Shown in pieces: positions 35,029 to 47,329 of a stretch of DNA of 64,000 nucleotides. Both the position numbers and the translations under genes were made by a program. Every line of letters starts with the position of its first letter. The stretch's first letter is position 1. Source of the DNA: Enoplolaimus lenunculus (Eukaryota > Nematoda > Enoplea > Enoplida > Thoracostomopsidae); assembly GCA_030248215.1 (NCBI GenBank), contig JASANG010001953.1, positions 1 to 64,000 on the forward strand, read 5' to 3'. Below the pieces are notes generated by a model. It searched no databases. It saw only the letters and a list, made by a program, of their open reading frames with translations, and was not told where the DNA came from.

Positions 35029-35363
35029 AATTCGCAATATGAACCCGTTTAAACTGCCAAGTTACTCGTCACCTCCAAGTCTGGCATGTTTTGTTTATCT
35101 CCGGCTCCGTTATTTTTCTCTACGCGTTGTTAACTACATATAAGTTTAGCTCACTTTATGTCATTGTGGCTGTTGTATGAATGCAGACAAATCAATTTTA
35201 CTGTTTGTTCGGAGAACAGTAATATTCCAAAACCTTCGCGGCAGCAAAATTTTTAAAATATGCTCGCCTACTCTGTAGTTAAACGTTAAACTTGTAGTAT
35301 AGACTGTAAATTAATATACCGAACTCAACGCCGGTATTTTGTCAAGAGCGATCCGTAACGGTT

Positions 35364-38300
35364 ATGGGATGTGTAACCTCCAAATCAGACGAGTCAGAAG
35401 ACACGAAAAATTGTAAGTTGAAAATTTATCATCTACTAGGGATACAGAATGGTTCGAGAAACAGTGGAATTTCGTAGAGAATCTTTATTGAACTTTGTTT
35501 GGCTTTCGTCAAAAATCTTTGTAAGTGCCTTTTCTGCAATCTCTAAAGCATCTGTTTTGTTATGTCAGTTTGGTAAACATTACAGTACTCTGATGAAATT
35601 AAAGAACTACAAAACAGTTATTAAATGGTATTATAGAATAGATAATTTTATAGCTAGGTATAAATACGCTGGTGGGATGCGATAGTATATTGATTGGTAA
35701 TAAATAGAAATGTGGTGATTAAATTTGGTTTGGACTCTGATGTAACTATGGGACTTGAGCTAGCTTATGTTTAGTGCGTAAGTAGTCGGAACAATTCGCC
35801 AGCGGCTGTTCCAGTTTTCGATGTCTTTGTAAGTATGTGAGACATGCTTGTCCGAGTGCATATGCAATAAATGCAATGCACATTGGGTTGTACGGTCGAC
35901 GCATAGTCAACAAAAAATGCAGTTGGAGAGGCGGGCTTGCGTGGCACAATGGTAGGGTACTCGCTTAAGATCCATAGGCTGAGAGTTCGATCCCCGCTCT
36001 AGCCCGCTTTTCCACCTGCTTGGTAGAAAGGTCTGATGTCCCGGTTCCTACCTAGACTGACAGTCTTAGTATGTAACATTCGCCTTTAATATTTTGAAGT
36101 GTAAGGTTGCGCGGTCTTGTGGGCTATGTGCGTAAGTGTTATGTTAATGTAAAGTAGTGGAAACAGTTGACCGCGGCTAGATTCACAACATTGACCTTTG
36201 CCTAAACGGGCCAATGCTTTGACCAATTGTGCTTTCGCGGCACTGCTTCAACTAGTGCTAGCTATATTCTGCGTTGTTTACTAGTGTACTAACCTGTATA
36301 CTACGTAGCTACTATGCAATGTGTATTACGTTTTGTCTTCTTATGTGTGTTCAATTTTTCTGGTATTATATCATGTCATACACAATACGAAGGAAAACTC
36401 GACTTTATTTTTAAAATGCATCCCCGTTCTAAGTCTAAGCTTTTAGAGCTCACCGTCTTTAACGGCAAAATGAGGAATGGAAATTCGCCATGATGTTAAT
36501 ATTAGATAAATCCAAAACGTTCACACCGTTGTATATTATATAGAACAAGAATTTAAATGGTAGATAACGCAATGTTTAATCGGGCTTACGCTCAGGGCGC
36601 AAAGTTTTTGAAATCGCATGTCCTATCGATTCTGCCGGCCGGGGGCCCACACACCAGGTGTACGAGGGAGATAGTTGCCGCGGAGCTGAGGTATATTTAT
36701 ATAAGCTCAAAATTATTTAGCCACGGTTCTCAAATGAAGTCTTAAACAAATAACTGACATAACGCATAACTGTCCAGGGCTTTTAATCAAAATATAACAG
36801 TTAGGATACTTACGTATATGTCAGGGTGCAACCGGAATTCTGGCTCCGATTTCGGCATTTTTTCACCTTCCGGCCCGGTAAATTTTACCGGAATTGAAAA
36901 TTCCTGTATTAAGATTAGGTCGGTGGGAATTAAAATATTTTGCTACAAAATCACGATAAAAATTATCTAGATTTCATTAGTACAGTGTGCAAACCTTGAC
37001 AATCGCCAAACATAAACCATCGAAGGTAGATTTCGTTTCCGTGGATTATGAAAATCTAAACTACAGCAGATACAGTGAATACCTATCTCCAACTTGGGTT
37101 ATTTCAACAATAATATTGCCAAAAAAGAAAATTTTCGGGGTATGTATTTTCATTTTCCGGTTCCGGTAAATTGTAATTCCGGTTGCACCCTGTTGTATGT
37201 TATTTGATACTTTACAATGGCTAAGTTAGCCTAGTGCATACTATGTTAACTGCACTTGGAGCAGTTTCGCGCTGTTTCAACCAACGCTGTATATGTGAAT
37301 CACAATTATTTCAAGCTATAGGTATCGTTATATATTGATTTAACTGCTTTGCTTGCGCTGAGGTTGTTTTTTCAGGTTCCCTTATTTGGGTTTGAATCAT
37401 TTGTGCATGTGAATGCAAAAACGTATAAGTTCTATTCTTTCCGTACAGTGATTCTGATTCTGAAAGAAACGTTAAAATTTAACCTTTTGGAAGATAGATT
37501 ATATAAAACCCTAATTTGTTTTTGCTTAAGCTATGTCGTCGTCAGCTAAAAGACCGAAATCTGGTGGAGCTGAGAGCAGTGAAGTTGAAGACGTTATTAC
37601 TGCTGTTGTGTGCCGGGAAGATGAGCTGAAAAATGGGCAGTGAGTGTTTCAAGTTTTGCTATGCACGCGCATATAAACTAATCTGATAGCAGGATGCAAA
37701 GCGAAACTGGATTATACCGGAATCGGAACAGCAAATTTACGTATACTGGAATTGTAATCGAAATCGGATTAGAACTTTTGTGACTGTACAAATAATTTGT
37801 ATTGACAAATATCATGTTGATTTAGGGTGTATGTTGGCTGTCAACAATTTTCAAAAAGGTTTCATGAACAAGTTGTGAAGATTATTTGTTTCTGTAAAAG
37901 CTAATCTACAATCAATCATTAATACGTTAGCTCGTCGAAAGCAATTTAATAAATAAATAATATTGAATTTTTATGCAACTTGTTACAACAAATGAGATTA
38001 AAATTAAAATTTTAAAATTCCGATTCCGATTGATTGTGCAGTCGGATTCGGAATCGGAATCCTATCAGTATTTGAAGTGTGTATTCCAAACTGTTTATAA
38101 AGGTGTGGCTAAATTTGACGGTGGCAACATTGTACACCATTAAGTGAAACTAGGTTTGTACGAATGTTTTGTAGTACATATGGTATCGAATTAGTCGAGC
38201 ATTCTGACATTAATAGCATGCGAGCAAGCAAAGGTCTGTATTTTGTTTTTTGTAGAATGCGTCAAGTGGAGATCGAGGATACGCGAGTGTTGTTGGTAAA

Positions 38301-41300
38301 AGAAGCTAATAAAATTCACGCGCTGAGCTCTAAATGTACGCATTACGGCGCGCCGTTAGCGAAAGGTTTGTTTTTGGTTTTAATTCAAACTAGTCAACCT
38401 GGGTGCAATATTTGTAACCCTGCTTGCCATATTTAGGTTTTCGTCACAACATGAAACCCTTTGAAATAATATGTATATATCTTAACAAAATATACGCATT
38501 AACTAATAGAAACTTCAACTTATAGACAGTGTATAAACAAAATCTGAAGAATTTTTTATTTTTCGCTATGGTAACAAAACTTTACTAAAATACATTGCCT
38601 AAAATACGTATGTGGGGCGTTCCAGCTTTAATAATCAATATAGTATGGCTTTTTTTGCTGTGTGCTTTCAAGACTTATGTAAATACATGGTGCATATTGA
38701 CTGACCACTGTTTTCTTCCATAATTGACGTTGAAGATTGTTGATGCATGGTTTTGTATTTTTGTTTTTCTTTTATGCTATTGTGAACTGATTTTGATAAT
38801 ATGATCTACATAAATGATTATAAAATATCACTTCCCTTTGCTTAAAGGTAACCTTTAATTATGTTTACTTTAGGGGCATATAGCAATGGCATTATACGAT
38901 GCCCGTGGCATGGAGCGTGTTTCAGTGTCGAAACTGGCGATATTGAAGATTTCCCTGGATGCGATAGTTTACAAAAATTCGGTGTGAGTATTATCTGGTA
39001 AATTTGTTTTACCTATTTGTTTTAAAAACTGTAGCTGCAGCAGTTTGTTAGATTAAACATTATAATTGACTAGTGGTATTTGCTGTAGGCTTAAAAACCT
39101 ATATAACCGTGAACAATGAAATGAAGATATTAATGCGCATTTTGTCAATTTTATATTTACGTTGTGATTTTAGACACAAGTGAGCAACGGTGAAGTAACT
39201 GTGATTGCATCGAAAGCAAGTTTGGCCGTCTCTAAGCGGAAAAAACAAATGACGAAGTGTACGAGTACCTCGAAAGATGCAACTGTGGTAATAATTGGTG
39301 GAGGTTAGTAATAGTGGCGATTTTATACAATTTTCTTGAAGATTTCGCTGGCCTTGCGTTACGTTAGATGTAAATTGTTTTAGTTTACTGGTTGCTATGA
39401 GGATGTTGGTGAATAGTTTCTGAGAGCAGTCTGCTATTAAAACTGCCGAGAAATTTTTTGAGTGGATATTTTTAATTCAATATTGTTTTTCAAAACTGAG
39501 CAAGAGAACGCGGTGGTCGTTATCTGTCTGTATATTTCGTAATCTTTTCAGATAAACAAGTAAGCTAAACGTGAACTCACTGATAAATATATCAGTGAGA
39601 TAAACTCAAGCTGGTTTTACTTTCAGGTCTTATTTTGTTTTAAGGCGGAGCTGGGTTTTCATGCGCCGAGACCCTTCGTCAGAAAGGATTTTTTGGTCGA
39701 ATTATGATGTTATGCAAAGAATCTTCTTTGCCTTATGACCGTCCGAAATTAAGCAAAGTTAGTTATTTTAATACTCAGCTATAGTTGCGGACGTTTCACG
39801 TACATATACAATTGCAGTATTAATAGTGTATCGTTTTGAGTCTTACACAAGTTTCTATACACAAATGTGTTTGTGAAGTATAAATTTTAATGAATCTAAG
39901 ATTTAAAATGAGTGTTTCGCGTGAAAAGCGATACAAAGTTATCTTTAGCCAATAGCAAGTTTAGCAGCGTTTGTAGCTTTCTGAACTTTCCGGTGTTACG
40001 ATGCTGGTGGATAGAAAGAAATTATATTTGTCGTCATTATTAGGCAGGAGATATACCAGAAAAAAGTATTCAGTTGCGTCCTAAAGAACATTACGAAGCA
40101 AACGATATCGAATTGGTTCTCGGTTGTGAGGTAATCGTTATTTTTAGCCACTTGTTCTGAGCTCCGGGTAGTATTCTCAGATACATGTAGCGCATCGTCT
40201 TATCAATCGCTTACGAATTTGTTTGCTAGTCTTAAAATTGAGCATTACGTTGTATTTTAAAAGATTGCCTAAAATATGTACTTGAATAGCTTGTTTGATG
40301 TTGTGTAATTTTACGCTCATCAGTAGTTCAGCGGTTTCCTTGTTTGAAGAATTAGCAAATACGATTGGTGAAGTTTACTGTTTACATTACACCGGTTAAT
40401 TTTTTGAGAAATTTAACTTAACTAAACTAAGTTGCATACAAACATGTTGCTTATTATGATATCGTGGTAAAGCTCTGTGTAATGTTTTTGCAGTGTCTGC
40501 TTGCACAAAAACAATCAATAAGAACATGTAACGCGACAAGATGTGTTTTGTTTCGCTTACGGATGTAGAATTGCGCTTTGTTGTTTCAGTTGAGCCAGCA
40601 CTACAGTGTTTGATATTTATTCTAAAAGTATGTTGTATGACGTGTTTGACTATAAAATACATTCACAGTGATTTGTTCACGTTTAGTTGTTTTTATAGGT
40701 TTCAAAAGTTGACCTCAATACTCGAGTTGTGTATGCTGGCGGTTCAGAGTATAGATACGGCTATCTAGTCATTGCTACGGGTGGAAGGTAAATTAGTTTG
40801 CTTTAGAGACTGAAAATTTGAATATAACGGTTGATTAAAAGTTTAATATTCGTGATGACCTAGAATTTAAAATCATTTTAAATCAAATTTTAAATGATGA
40901 CTTCTTATGATTATTATTATACCTCTGCTATAATACTACAAAAATTTTGTTCCGCGTGTTTTACAAAACCGGAAAAAGAACTGGATTTTGGAAGGAATTT
41001 CTCTGAATTTTAAATTAATGTATTTGCGTTTTAGTCCAAGAACATTGACCTGTCAAGGTAGCGATCTCAATAACATTGCTTATCTGCGAACGCCACAAGA
41101 TGCTAGAGATATACATAGCGCTGCTGATGGCAAACATGTGGTTGTAGTTGGTACATCGTTTATTGGTTAGTTTCATTTTTTAGATTGAGTAAATCATGAT
41201 TAGTCAATATTTTTGCACATAACAGTCAGTTGAAATGCTATCAAATTCATTTCTGTGTTCATATCAGTGTGCTTGGTCAGGAAAACTGTTATCTCATTTG

Positions 41301-44300
41301 TGTTTGAAAAAATTAATTGAAATAATCCGTTTTTACAAAATTATAATCGTTTATAATGGTTAGGGTTTAAGTCTTCATCTGATGAGGTGATGTAGTATCC
41401 CATGTGTTTATTAAGCATTGGGTACTAAAGTTGGACGTGGAATCGGCATTGGTTCGGCATCGGCAGAATTTCAAAATAATAATCGGTTTCGGCATCCGTA
41501 ACAGTTTTGGTATCGGCACATTTCTAGTGGTTTAAATTAGTTATTTTACAATGATTTCAAGCATGGGTAACATAGCATTTCTATATAAAGATTTTTGTAA
41601 CACAACGAAGTTGACAAATACTAGTTGTTCTGTGCTTCTGACACAACATATGTAAAGGGTTTGCGGAAAATTGGAACTATGAATGTAAACAAATTTTCGA
41701 ATATGTCTGGCTTACATCATAGCTAAGTCGTAATAACTTGCGTTTGAAAATAAAATCGTAGTTATCTCAAAGTTACTTGTGTGCAAGTAATTTGTGAGCT
41801 GGGTTGTATTATATTTCATTAGGAATGGAAGAAGCAGCATCTTTGGCGAAAAAAGCTGAATCAATAAGTATTGTTGGATCAACATCAGTGCCTTTTGAAC
41901 GTAGTATGGGTGCCGACATAGGCAAAATTTGTCAAGCGGCAAGTTCTCAAAAATTTTACACTTAATAAATGCTATAACACAACTAAAGTTTGGTCAAATT
42001 ATTCACTCCGCTCCTCAGAATATTTGCAGATATATTTTTGTGGTCGATGTGGAATTGGTTTTTGGAGGTTTGGTAAAGTTTAATTTCCTTGTTTGCTTAT
42101 TAAACATGATTGATTGTTAGACGTTTGCTACATGCATCTCATTTGCGTGGGCGGTGAGTCTTATTTTTTGTGCGGGAAGGTTTAAAAGAAGAAATTTTGT
42201 TTTGCGCGATAAATGGTTGGATTTCTGTGACATGTTTTGTATTTCAGGCAGATTGTAAATTTAAACTTTATATTTAATTATTCTTTTGAAGTATTGTGTT
42301 CTTAAAAGCCGTGGATGTGTTCTTAGATGTCTTTGTTTCGTTCAATTTCGCATATTTCAGTTGCACGAGAAAAACGGTATAAAGTTCTACAATAATCTGA
42401 ACGTCGATCGATTTGAAGGTGACAACGGTAGTGTTGAACGTGTTGTTCTAAACGATGGAACAAAAATTGAAGCTGGGCTAGTTGTGGCTGGCATAGGTAA
42501 GTTTTCCTTTTTATAACACAAAAAGTGGTGAGTATTTGCTTGTTGAATGTTCAGAGCCGAAATTTTTGTTCCGTTTTGTAAAATTACGAACACAATATGT
42601 GAACCGTTTTATCATTTTTAGAATTTTTTGAGTAAGGTATGGTTGCGTTTATCTTATTTTGTTGTTATTTATCAAATCCGATATTACTCACGTTCATTGC
42701 CTTTGCTGATTTTATGTGTTTGCAAACTATTTTAGGTGTTACGCCAACCACTGATTTTCTGCGTAGTACGAAACTGCAAATTGATAGTCGTGGGTATATA
42801 ATTGTTAATGAGGTAACGTGCCATTTCAAAGACGAATAATTCCCGTTAGATTGCAGTCAATTCAACTTGTTTATTTTTTCAAGTTATCATTTTGCGTTCA
42901 AGCTAGAAAGCAGTCTTTTGTAATAGGACGAACGTAGCTTTTTACGGAGCAGTGAACATATCTTCAATGTTCTTACATAGCTTTTACAGTCTTCAAAATG
43001 TTTTTGCTTTGGCAGTCTTCGAAATGTTTTTGCATTTGCTTTGTTGGGTTTTAAGATGATGCAGACCAATATTTCCAACGTGTATGCATGTGGCGACATT
43101 GTGAAGTTTCCGGTTCTCGCATTTGATGGAATGGTCTCGAATGTTCAGCATTGGCAAATGGCGCTTAAACATGGTAAAGCATTGAATAATTAGTTTTTAT
43201 TCTATAGGGGTACGAAATAGTGTTTTGATTCGGGTTTGTATTGCTTTCTGTCGGTAATCAAAAATAACGTGTTGTTAAAAGATATTTTGTCACTTTGACA
43301 TGTTTCAAGCTGAATAAATGTAGTTTTCCATTAGAGTTTCGAAAAAAGTTATAATCAGAGGAGGGATGTTGATGTTTTAAGTGTTTTTAACGTTTTAAAT
43401 CTGATACTTGTTGCGTTAAGGTCGAACCGCGGCACTTGCAATTGTTGGTCGTGAGGAACCCTGTTTATCCGTTCCGTTCTTTTGGTCTACAATGTTCGGC
43501 AAAAGTATTCGTTATGCAGGCGAGTTTCTTTTTATTGATGTGTTTTGTACGGTGTGGCATTCAGCTGTTTCACAACTGCAACAACGTGTTGCACTTTGCT
43601 TAGCTCTGTTACGGTATTATTCAACGTTTTTACACTGCCACGCAACTGCTAACAAATGCTCTATGCGGCATGGTACTTGGATGTTTTTGTAACACTGTGA
43701 ACATTTGCGAGTTAAAATTTACACAAACTTTTAATATCGTAGTCATAGTGGCGTTGGTGAGGGGTAACCTTGCCGTAAGAATTGTTTGTGGACTATTTAA
43801 CATCCAATATTTTAATAAGTGAAAGTCTGCCGTTTTGCAGGAATTGGAGCAGGGTATGATAACACAATTGTCCATGGGAGTCTAGAAGATATGAAGTTTG
43901 TGTGTTATTATTTGAAGTAGGTTGTGTTATTTTTAGTATTTGGTGTAAACTGTGAAGTGTTGCAATGATTTAATGATTAAAATGGACTGGTGATTTAATG
44001 CATTATCAATATTTTTATGTGCTGCGTAAAATTGTAAACAATGTTAACATCACAGTGCGTCATAAACTATTTTAAGCAGGGATTGTGTTAGCTGGTGGGT
44101 GTATTATATTGTTTTTAAACATAATTTAATTATTGTTAATGTACAGGCTGCTTCGTGTTAATATCAGTGATATAGTGCAGAGAATGGTTTTGTGTTGAGC
44201 CTCAAGTTTTACTGTAGTTCTGTTCGGGTCACAAAATGGTGCATTTTTGTCTGAACTGTAAAGTTTCGTGTTATATTTCTACAAATTTGAAAAGGACGCG

Positions 44301-45020
44301 GTTGTGACGCTATGCGTTTAGATGTATTGCTGTTCGTATCAAATATGTCGTGAAATGGTTTTGTCAAAACAAATATTTTGACGGCTTGGTCGAAATGTCA
44401 TAGCTTGTGTGCTAATGCGTATATATCTTCATGTGTATGTGTGCGCAGTAGTTATTCATATTACATCTTATTATGAACCAGATTTATGTTCTGTATTTTA
44501 AGCTATGTGTGTAACTATAGACAGAACCAAGTTTTATAGTGGTCGACTTTTGTAGGCAAAAAAGTAGGTTTGATACAGTATTTTCTTTTTCAGGAGTGAT
44601 AAAGTAGTTGCAGTTGCGTCAATGAATCGTGATCCTGTTGTGGCGCAAGTTGCTGAACTATTTCGAATCCGTCGTACCATCACTAAAGCCGATGTCGAAA
44701 GGTATTAACCTCGACCTTCTGGATTTGATGTCTATGAACTTACAATGCTGTGTAGATATCTTTTGTAATTGGCTTATGTTGCACGCTCCGTAAAATATTA
44801 CAATATTTCTTTGTTGCGTACAAGCAACAATGTTTGAATCAATTGTTTTTGTCCGCTACTTTAATGCGTCTTACATCGTTTGGACAGGGAACTGTAAAGC
44901 ATAACTGGTGCGTAGCGCCAGTAGCCGGTCATTGATTCTACGATATACAAGTGCTCTTACGTTGTTTTTGTCTTTAGAAGTACAGAAGATGATTGGTTAC
45001 CGCTGCTTCACGATGAATAA
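35364..45020 (+). CDS. AIFM3: AIFM3-like Rieske/FAD oxidoreductase, 17 exons
   Basis: AIFM3 (AIF-like) is a membrane-associated flavoprotein; the vertebrate protein promotes caspase-dependent apoptosis when overexpressed. Exons: 35364-35412, 37546-37639, 38256-38365, 38874-38983, 39174-39303, 39645-39757, 40044-40130, 40699-40787, 41035-41165, 41823-41938, 42361-42496, 42736-42812, 43056-43173, 43421-43519, 43841-43916, 44594-44701 and 44978-45020. All phases close at 561 aa (human 605). MGCVTSK is a myristoylation signal, as in human AIFM3. Rieske ligands are C75/H77 (KCTHYGAPL) and C94/H97 (CPWHGACF). The FAD Rossmann motif is IIGGGGAGFSCAETLR (GxGxxG, 163-168), the NADH motif VVVVGTSFIG (300-305) and the second FAD motif NVYACGDIVKFP (D428). 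The C-terminal domain contains HWQMALKH, MFGKSIRYAG and VVAVASMNRDP. Introns 10 and 14 have GC donors. An in-frame ATG at 37533 could serve an alternative first exon. Confidence 0.95.
35933..36005 (+). repeat. tRNA-like segment, probably a SINE head or pseudo-tRNA
   Basis: The 73-base segment has GGGCTTG and CTAGCCC as an acceptor-like pair (6 of 7), an A-box-like TGGCACAATGG and a B-box-like GAGTTCGATCC at normal tRNA spacing. The anticodon and T stems do not pair well, so a working tRNA is unlikely. It lies in intron 1 of AIFM3 and continues into about 60 bases of non-tRNA sequence, as in SINEs. Confidence 0.45.
36822..37192. mobile_element. hAT-like MITE in AIFM3 intron 1
   Basis: The termini are CAGGGTGCAACCGGAATT and AATTCCGGTTGCACCCTG, a perfect 18 bp inverted repeat. 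Flanking octamers GTATATGT and TTGTATGT match at six of eight positions, compatible with a worn 8 bp target duplication. CAGGGTG-like ends with 8 bp duplications are typical of hAT elements. There is no transposase. Subterminal CCGGAA/TTCCGG words are frequent. Confidence 0.75.
37690..38065. repeat. CCGATTCCGATT-rich repeat in AIFM3 intron 2
   Basis: ATACCGGAATCGGAACAG near the left and ATTCCGATTCCGATTG, then TCGGATTCGGAATCGGAATC near the right form a loosely inverted arrangement in intron 2. A related GGAATCGGCATTGGTTCGGC block lies in intron 9 (about 41440-41530). Exact ends were not found. Confidence 0.35.
41939..42360 (+). other. GC-AG intron 10 of AIFM3
   Basis: The donor reads GCG|GCAAGT and the acceptor CATATTTCAG. 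Phase 0 joins CQA to LHEKNGIKF, in register with human AIFM3. Nearby GT sites break the frame. GCAAGT is the known strong form of a GC donor, processed by the major spliceosome. Confidence 0.8.
43520..43840 (+). other. GC-AG intron 14 of AIFM3
   Basis: The donor reads GCAG|GCGAGT and the acceptor GTTTTGCAG. Phase 1 joins SIRYAG to IGAGYDN, aligning with RYAGYGEGFDD of the human protein. The GT three bases further would leave the wrong phase. Confidence 0.75.
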
Positions 45021-45092
45021 AAAATAATCCAGCAATGGCGAAAAATAGAAAACCATTGCGGCATGTCCTTGAACCACCTCATTAAATAACAG

Positions 45093-45098
45093 AATAAA
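45093..45098 (+). promoter_or_regulatory. Polyadenylation signal AATAAA of AIFM3
   Basis: A canonical AATAAA lies 73 bases after the stop codon and is followed by T-rich sequence. A second A-rich AATAAA overlaps the stop codon itself. Confidence 0.55.
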
Positions 45099-46239
45099 AA
45101 TTATGATTTTGTAATTTTTCTGTGGTAAATTTATGCTGTTTTCTGCTGGGCGTTATGCTTCGGTATGTCGTGAGAAGCTCTTTGGTAGCAAAATATGGAT
45201 TGTATCAAGCGTTTTATTTATAATCTATCTTTGCAGCGTCTATAATTTTACCAACTAGCCACCATAAAACGACGTCATGCCTAAGCGAAAAATTGCCATA
45301 GAGCTTATGGTTACTCTATCTATGTATTGGCCGAAAAATCTAAAATGTGGTTCGTAATGTATTTTTGCTCGCATTGGCACTCGTGTGTAGTTGCGTTCTA
45401 ATAACTGATTTTCCATATCAATTTTAGCGCGCGAGTATATGGATTATTTCACCAACTCGATCCAAATGACTATTGCATTCGACTAGATAATGAATATATT
45501 CTGCACATTACTAGATTCTGCGTTTCAATCGACGTAGAGCGGTGCATATATTTAAATTTCCAAGCTTTGACCAAATGGGAATGAACACGGTGCCAAATGT
45601 TAACCAAATCACCAGCTGACACTTTAAATTATTGCATTCAAGGAATGTGTTCAAGTTCGGATATTCCGGCATTTTAAGTTCTCGAAGAATGGTTTACATG
45701 TTTTGACGGCGACCAATGTATAAATCGAGGCTGCAGCAGTTATATAACAATGTTTCTAAGCGTCAGGGTAAGCCTATGCCTAATCCAAACATAAAGCCTT
45801 AACAAAAAATTAGCCTAAAACTTGTTTACTTTATATCGTAGTTTTGTGGAAAACGGTCCACCCCTCTGTACATGAGGCGTGCCGAATAATTACGTCATAA
45901 CTTTACCAGCATGCAAGCGAGCACAGCCTATCTATCAGCGATTAATATTTTATAAATTTTTATAAGTAATTCAATAAAGGCTTTTTTGTAAGATTTCATT
46001 TTGTGAGCAGTAGTGGTCATAAGTGACCGATGGAAAAAGCCTTAGAGCTGTTTGGAATTAGCTTGAATTTTTTGTCAATTATATTTTGAAATAGGATTTA
46101 AACTGAGATTTGAATTTGGAATTGTGCACGACACGCCCCTTCTTACCAAAATACTTATTATGAAGGCAAAGTTTCCAGGATGGGGCAGGAGTGGAATACT
46201 CTCCCGTAATTCGACTACGATTTTTTATTATATACTTTG
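45099..46239. other. Downstream flank of AIFM3, nothing recognised
   Basis: No supported gene, element end or tandem repeat was found. A few TTAGGC-like words occur near 45770-45810. Confidence 0.4.
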
Positions 46240-47315
46240 GATGCAAACAGTAGTATAAGCATATTTCTAAGCCTAAACGTAAGGATGAGATTATGCCTAA
46301 GCCTAAGCAAAAAATAGCCTAAACCTTAAGCTTACTGTATTTTGCAGTCCCGCAGGAAAACGTTCCGGTCCGGTTCTATAGATGAGCCATATACCATGCC
46401 TCAAATTAATATTGATGGTATAATATATATTTTGTGTTTATTAAAAACTAAATTCATGAATGAGTCCATGTATAGTGGAGTGCCGTCCCAACTAAAAATT
46501 GATACTTTTTGTTTGTGGTTGGATTTTGCGATTTCAATAAAATTCATCGAAAGCAATTCCTTAGGCTTAGGCTTAGATTTAGGATTATGCAAACCTTTGG
46601 CTCAAGATTTAGATTTAGGAATATGCAACGTTCCGTCTTAGGCTAAGGTGTTTAGGTGTTTATCCGCAACATATGGTGTAAAGCTTAGATATACATTTTA
46701 AAGGTGCCTCAGCCTTATGCATAGGCTTCTTAGGCTTTAGAAATTAAATTTAAACGTAGATTAAATCATAAATGATCATTACGGGCTAAATCTTAGGGGC
46801 CCGTGTATAGAACAAAGCCGAATCGTTTTTCGGAGGGTCTATAATAGAGTCAGTTCAAGGTTTAGAGTATTTTTTTTGCTTAGTCTGAGGCTTAGGAATA
46901 GGCTCATCCATACGCTTAGGCTTAGGCTTAGGAACATGCTTATACTACTGTTCCGACCCTGTTATATACAGGGACCATCTTAGGCATAGGCTTTCGCTTA
47001 ACTATAAGCTTGGGCTTTAGGAGCAGGCTTTGGTTTAAGCGTAGATTAGACCACGCTTTGTCTGTTGACCTAATATAAGAGCCCGAATTTTAACGTTAAC
47101 GTCGAATCAACATGGGACAAATCATGTCCCTCCTGTCCCGGTTATAATGTGAATCCGGCATCAGGCCGAGGCATTAAGAATAGGCTTTGGTTTAACTTAA
47201 ATTAAATCTTAAAATGACCATATGGCTAAATCTTAGACTTAGGCTTACGGTTAGCCTTGGGCTTTGACTTAAGCTTAGGTTAAACCTTGGGTTCAGGTCT
47301 AGGCTTAGGTTTAAG
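46240..47315. repeat. Cluster of TTAGGC/GCCTAA-like hexamer blocks
   Basis: Several blocks of degenerate GGCTTAGGCTTAGG or its complement follow one another (about 46270-46330, 46560-46640, 46730-46810, 46890-46945, 46980-47040 and 47170-47310). The first is embedded in the MITE type also seen at 16446. The blocks alternate orientation, which argues for repeated insertion of TTAGGC-bearing elements rather than for a telomere. Confidence 0.55.
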
Positions 47316-47329
47316 AGCATTTCACCTTT

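Noticed and set aside
35933-36005. Functional tRNA gene
   Set aside because: Promoter boxes and length fit, but the anticodon and T stems do not pair; a SINE or pseudo-tRNA explains it better.
43841-43916. Loss of exon 14-15 continuity, implying an AIFM3 pseudogene because no GT donor follows exon 14
   Set aside because: A GC donor restores the frame and the alignment to human AIFM3 exactly; all other exons are intact.
46560-46640. Telomere or interstitial telomere
   Set aside because: The TTAGGC runs are short, degenerate, in both orientations and framed by MITE ends.
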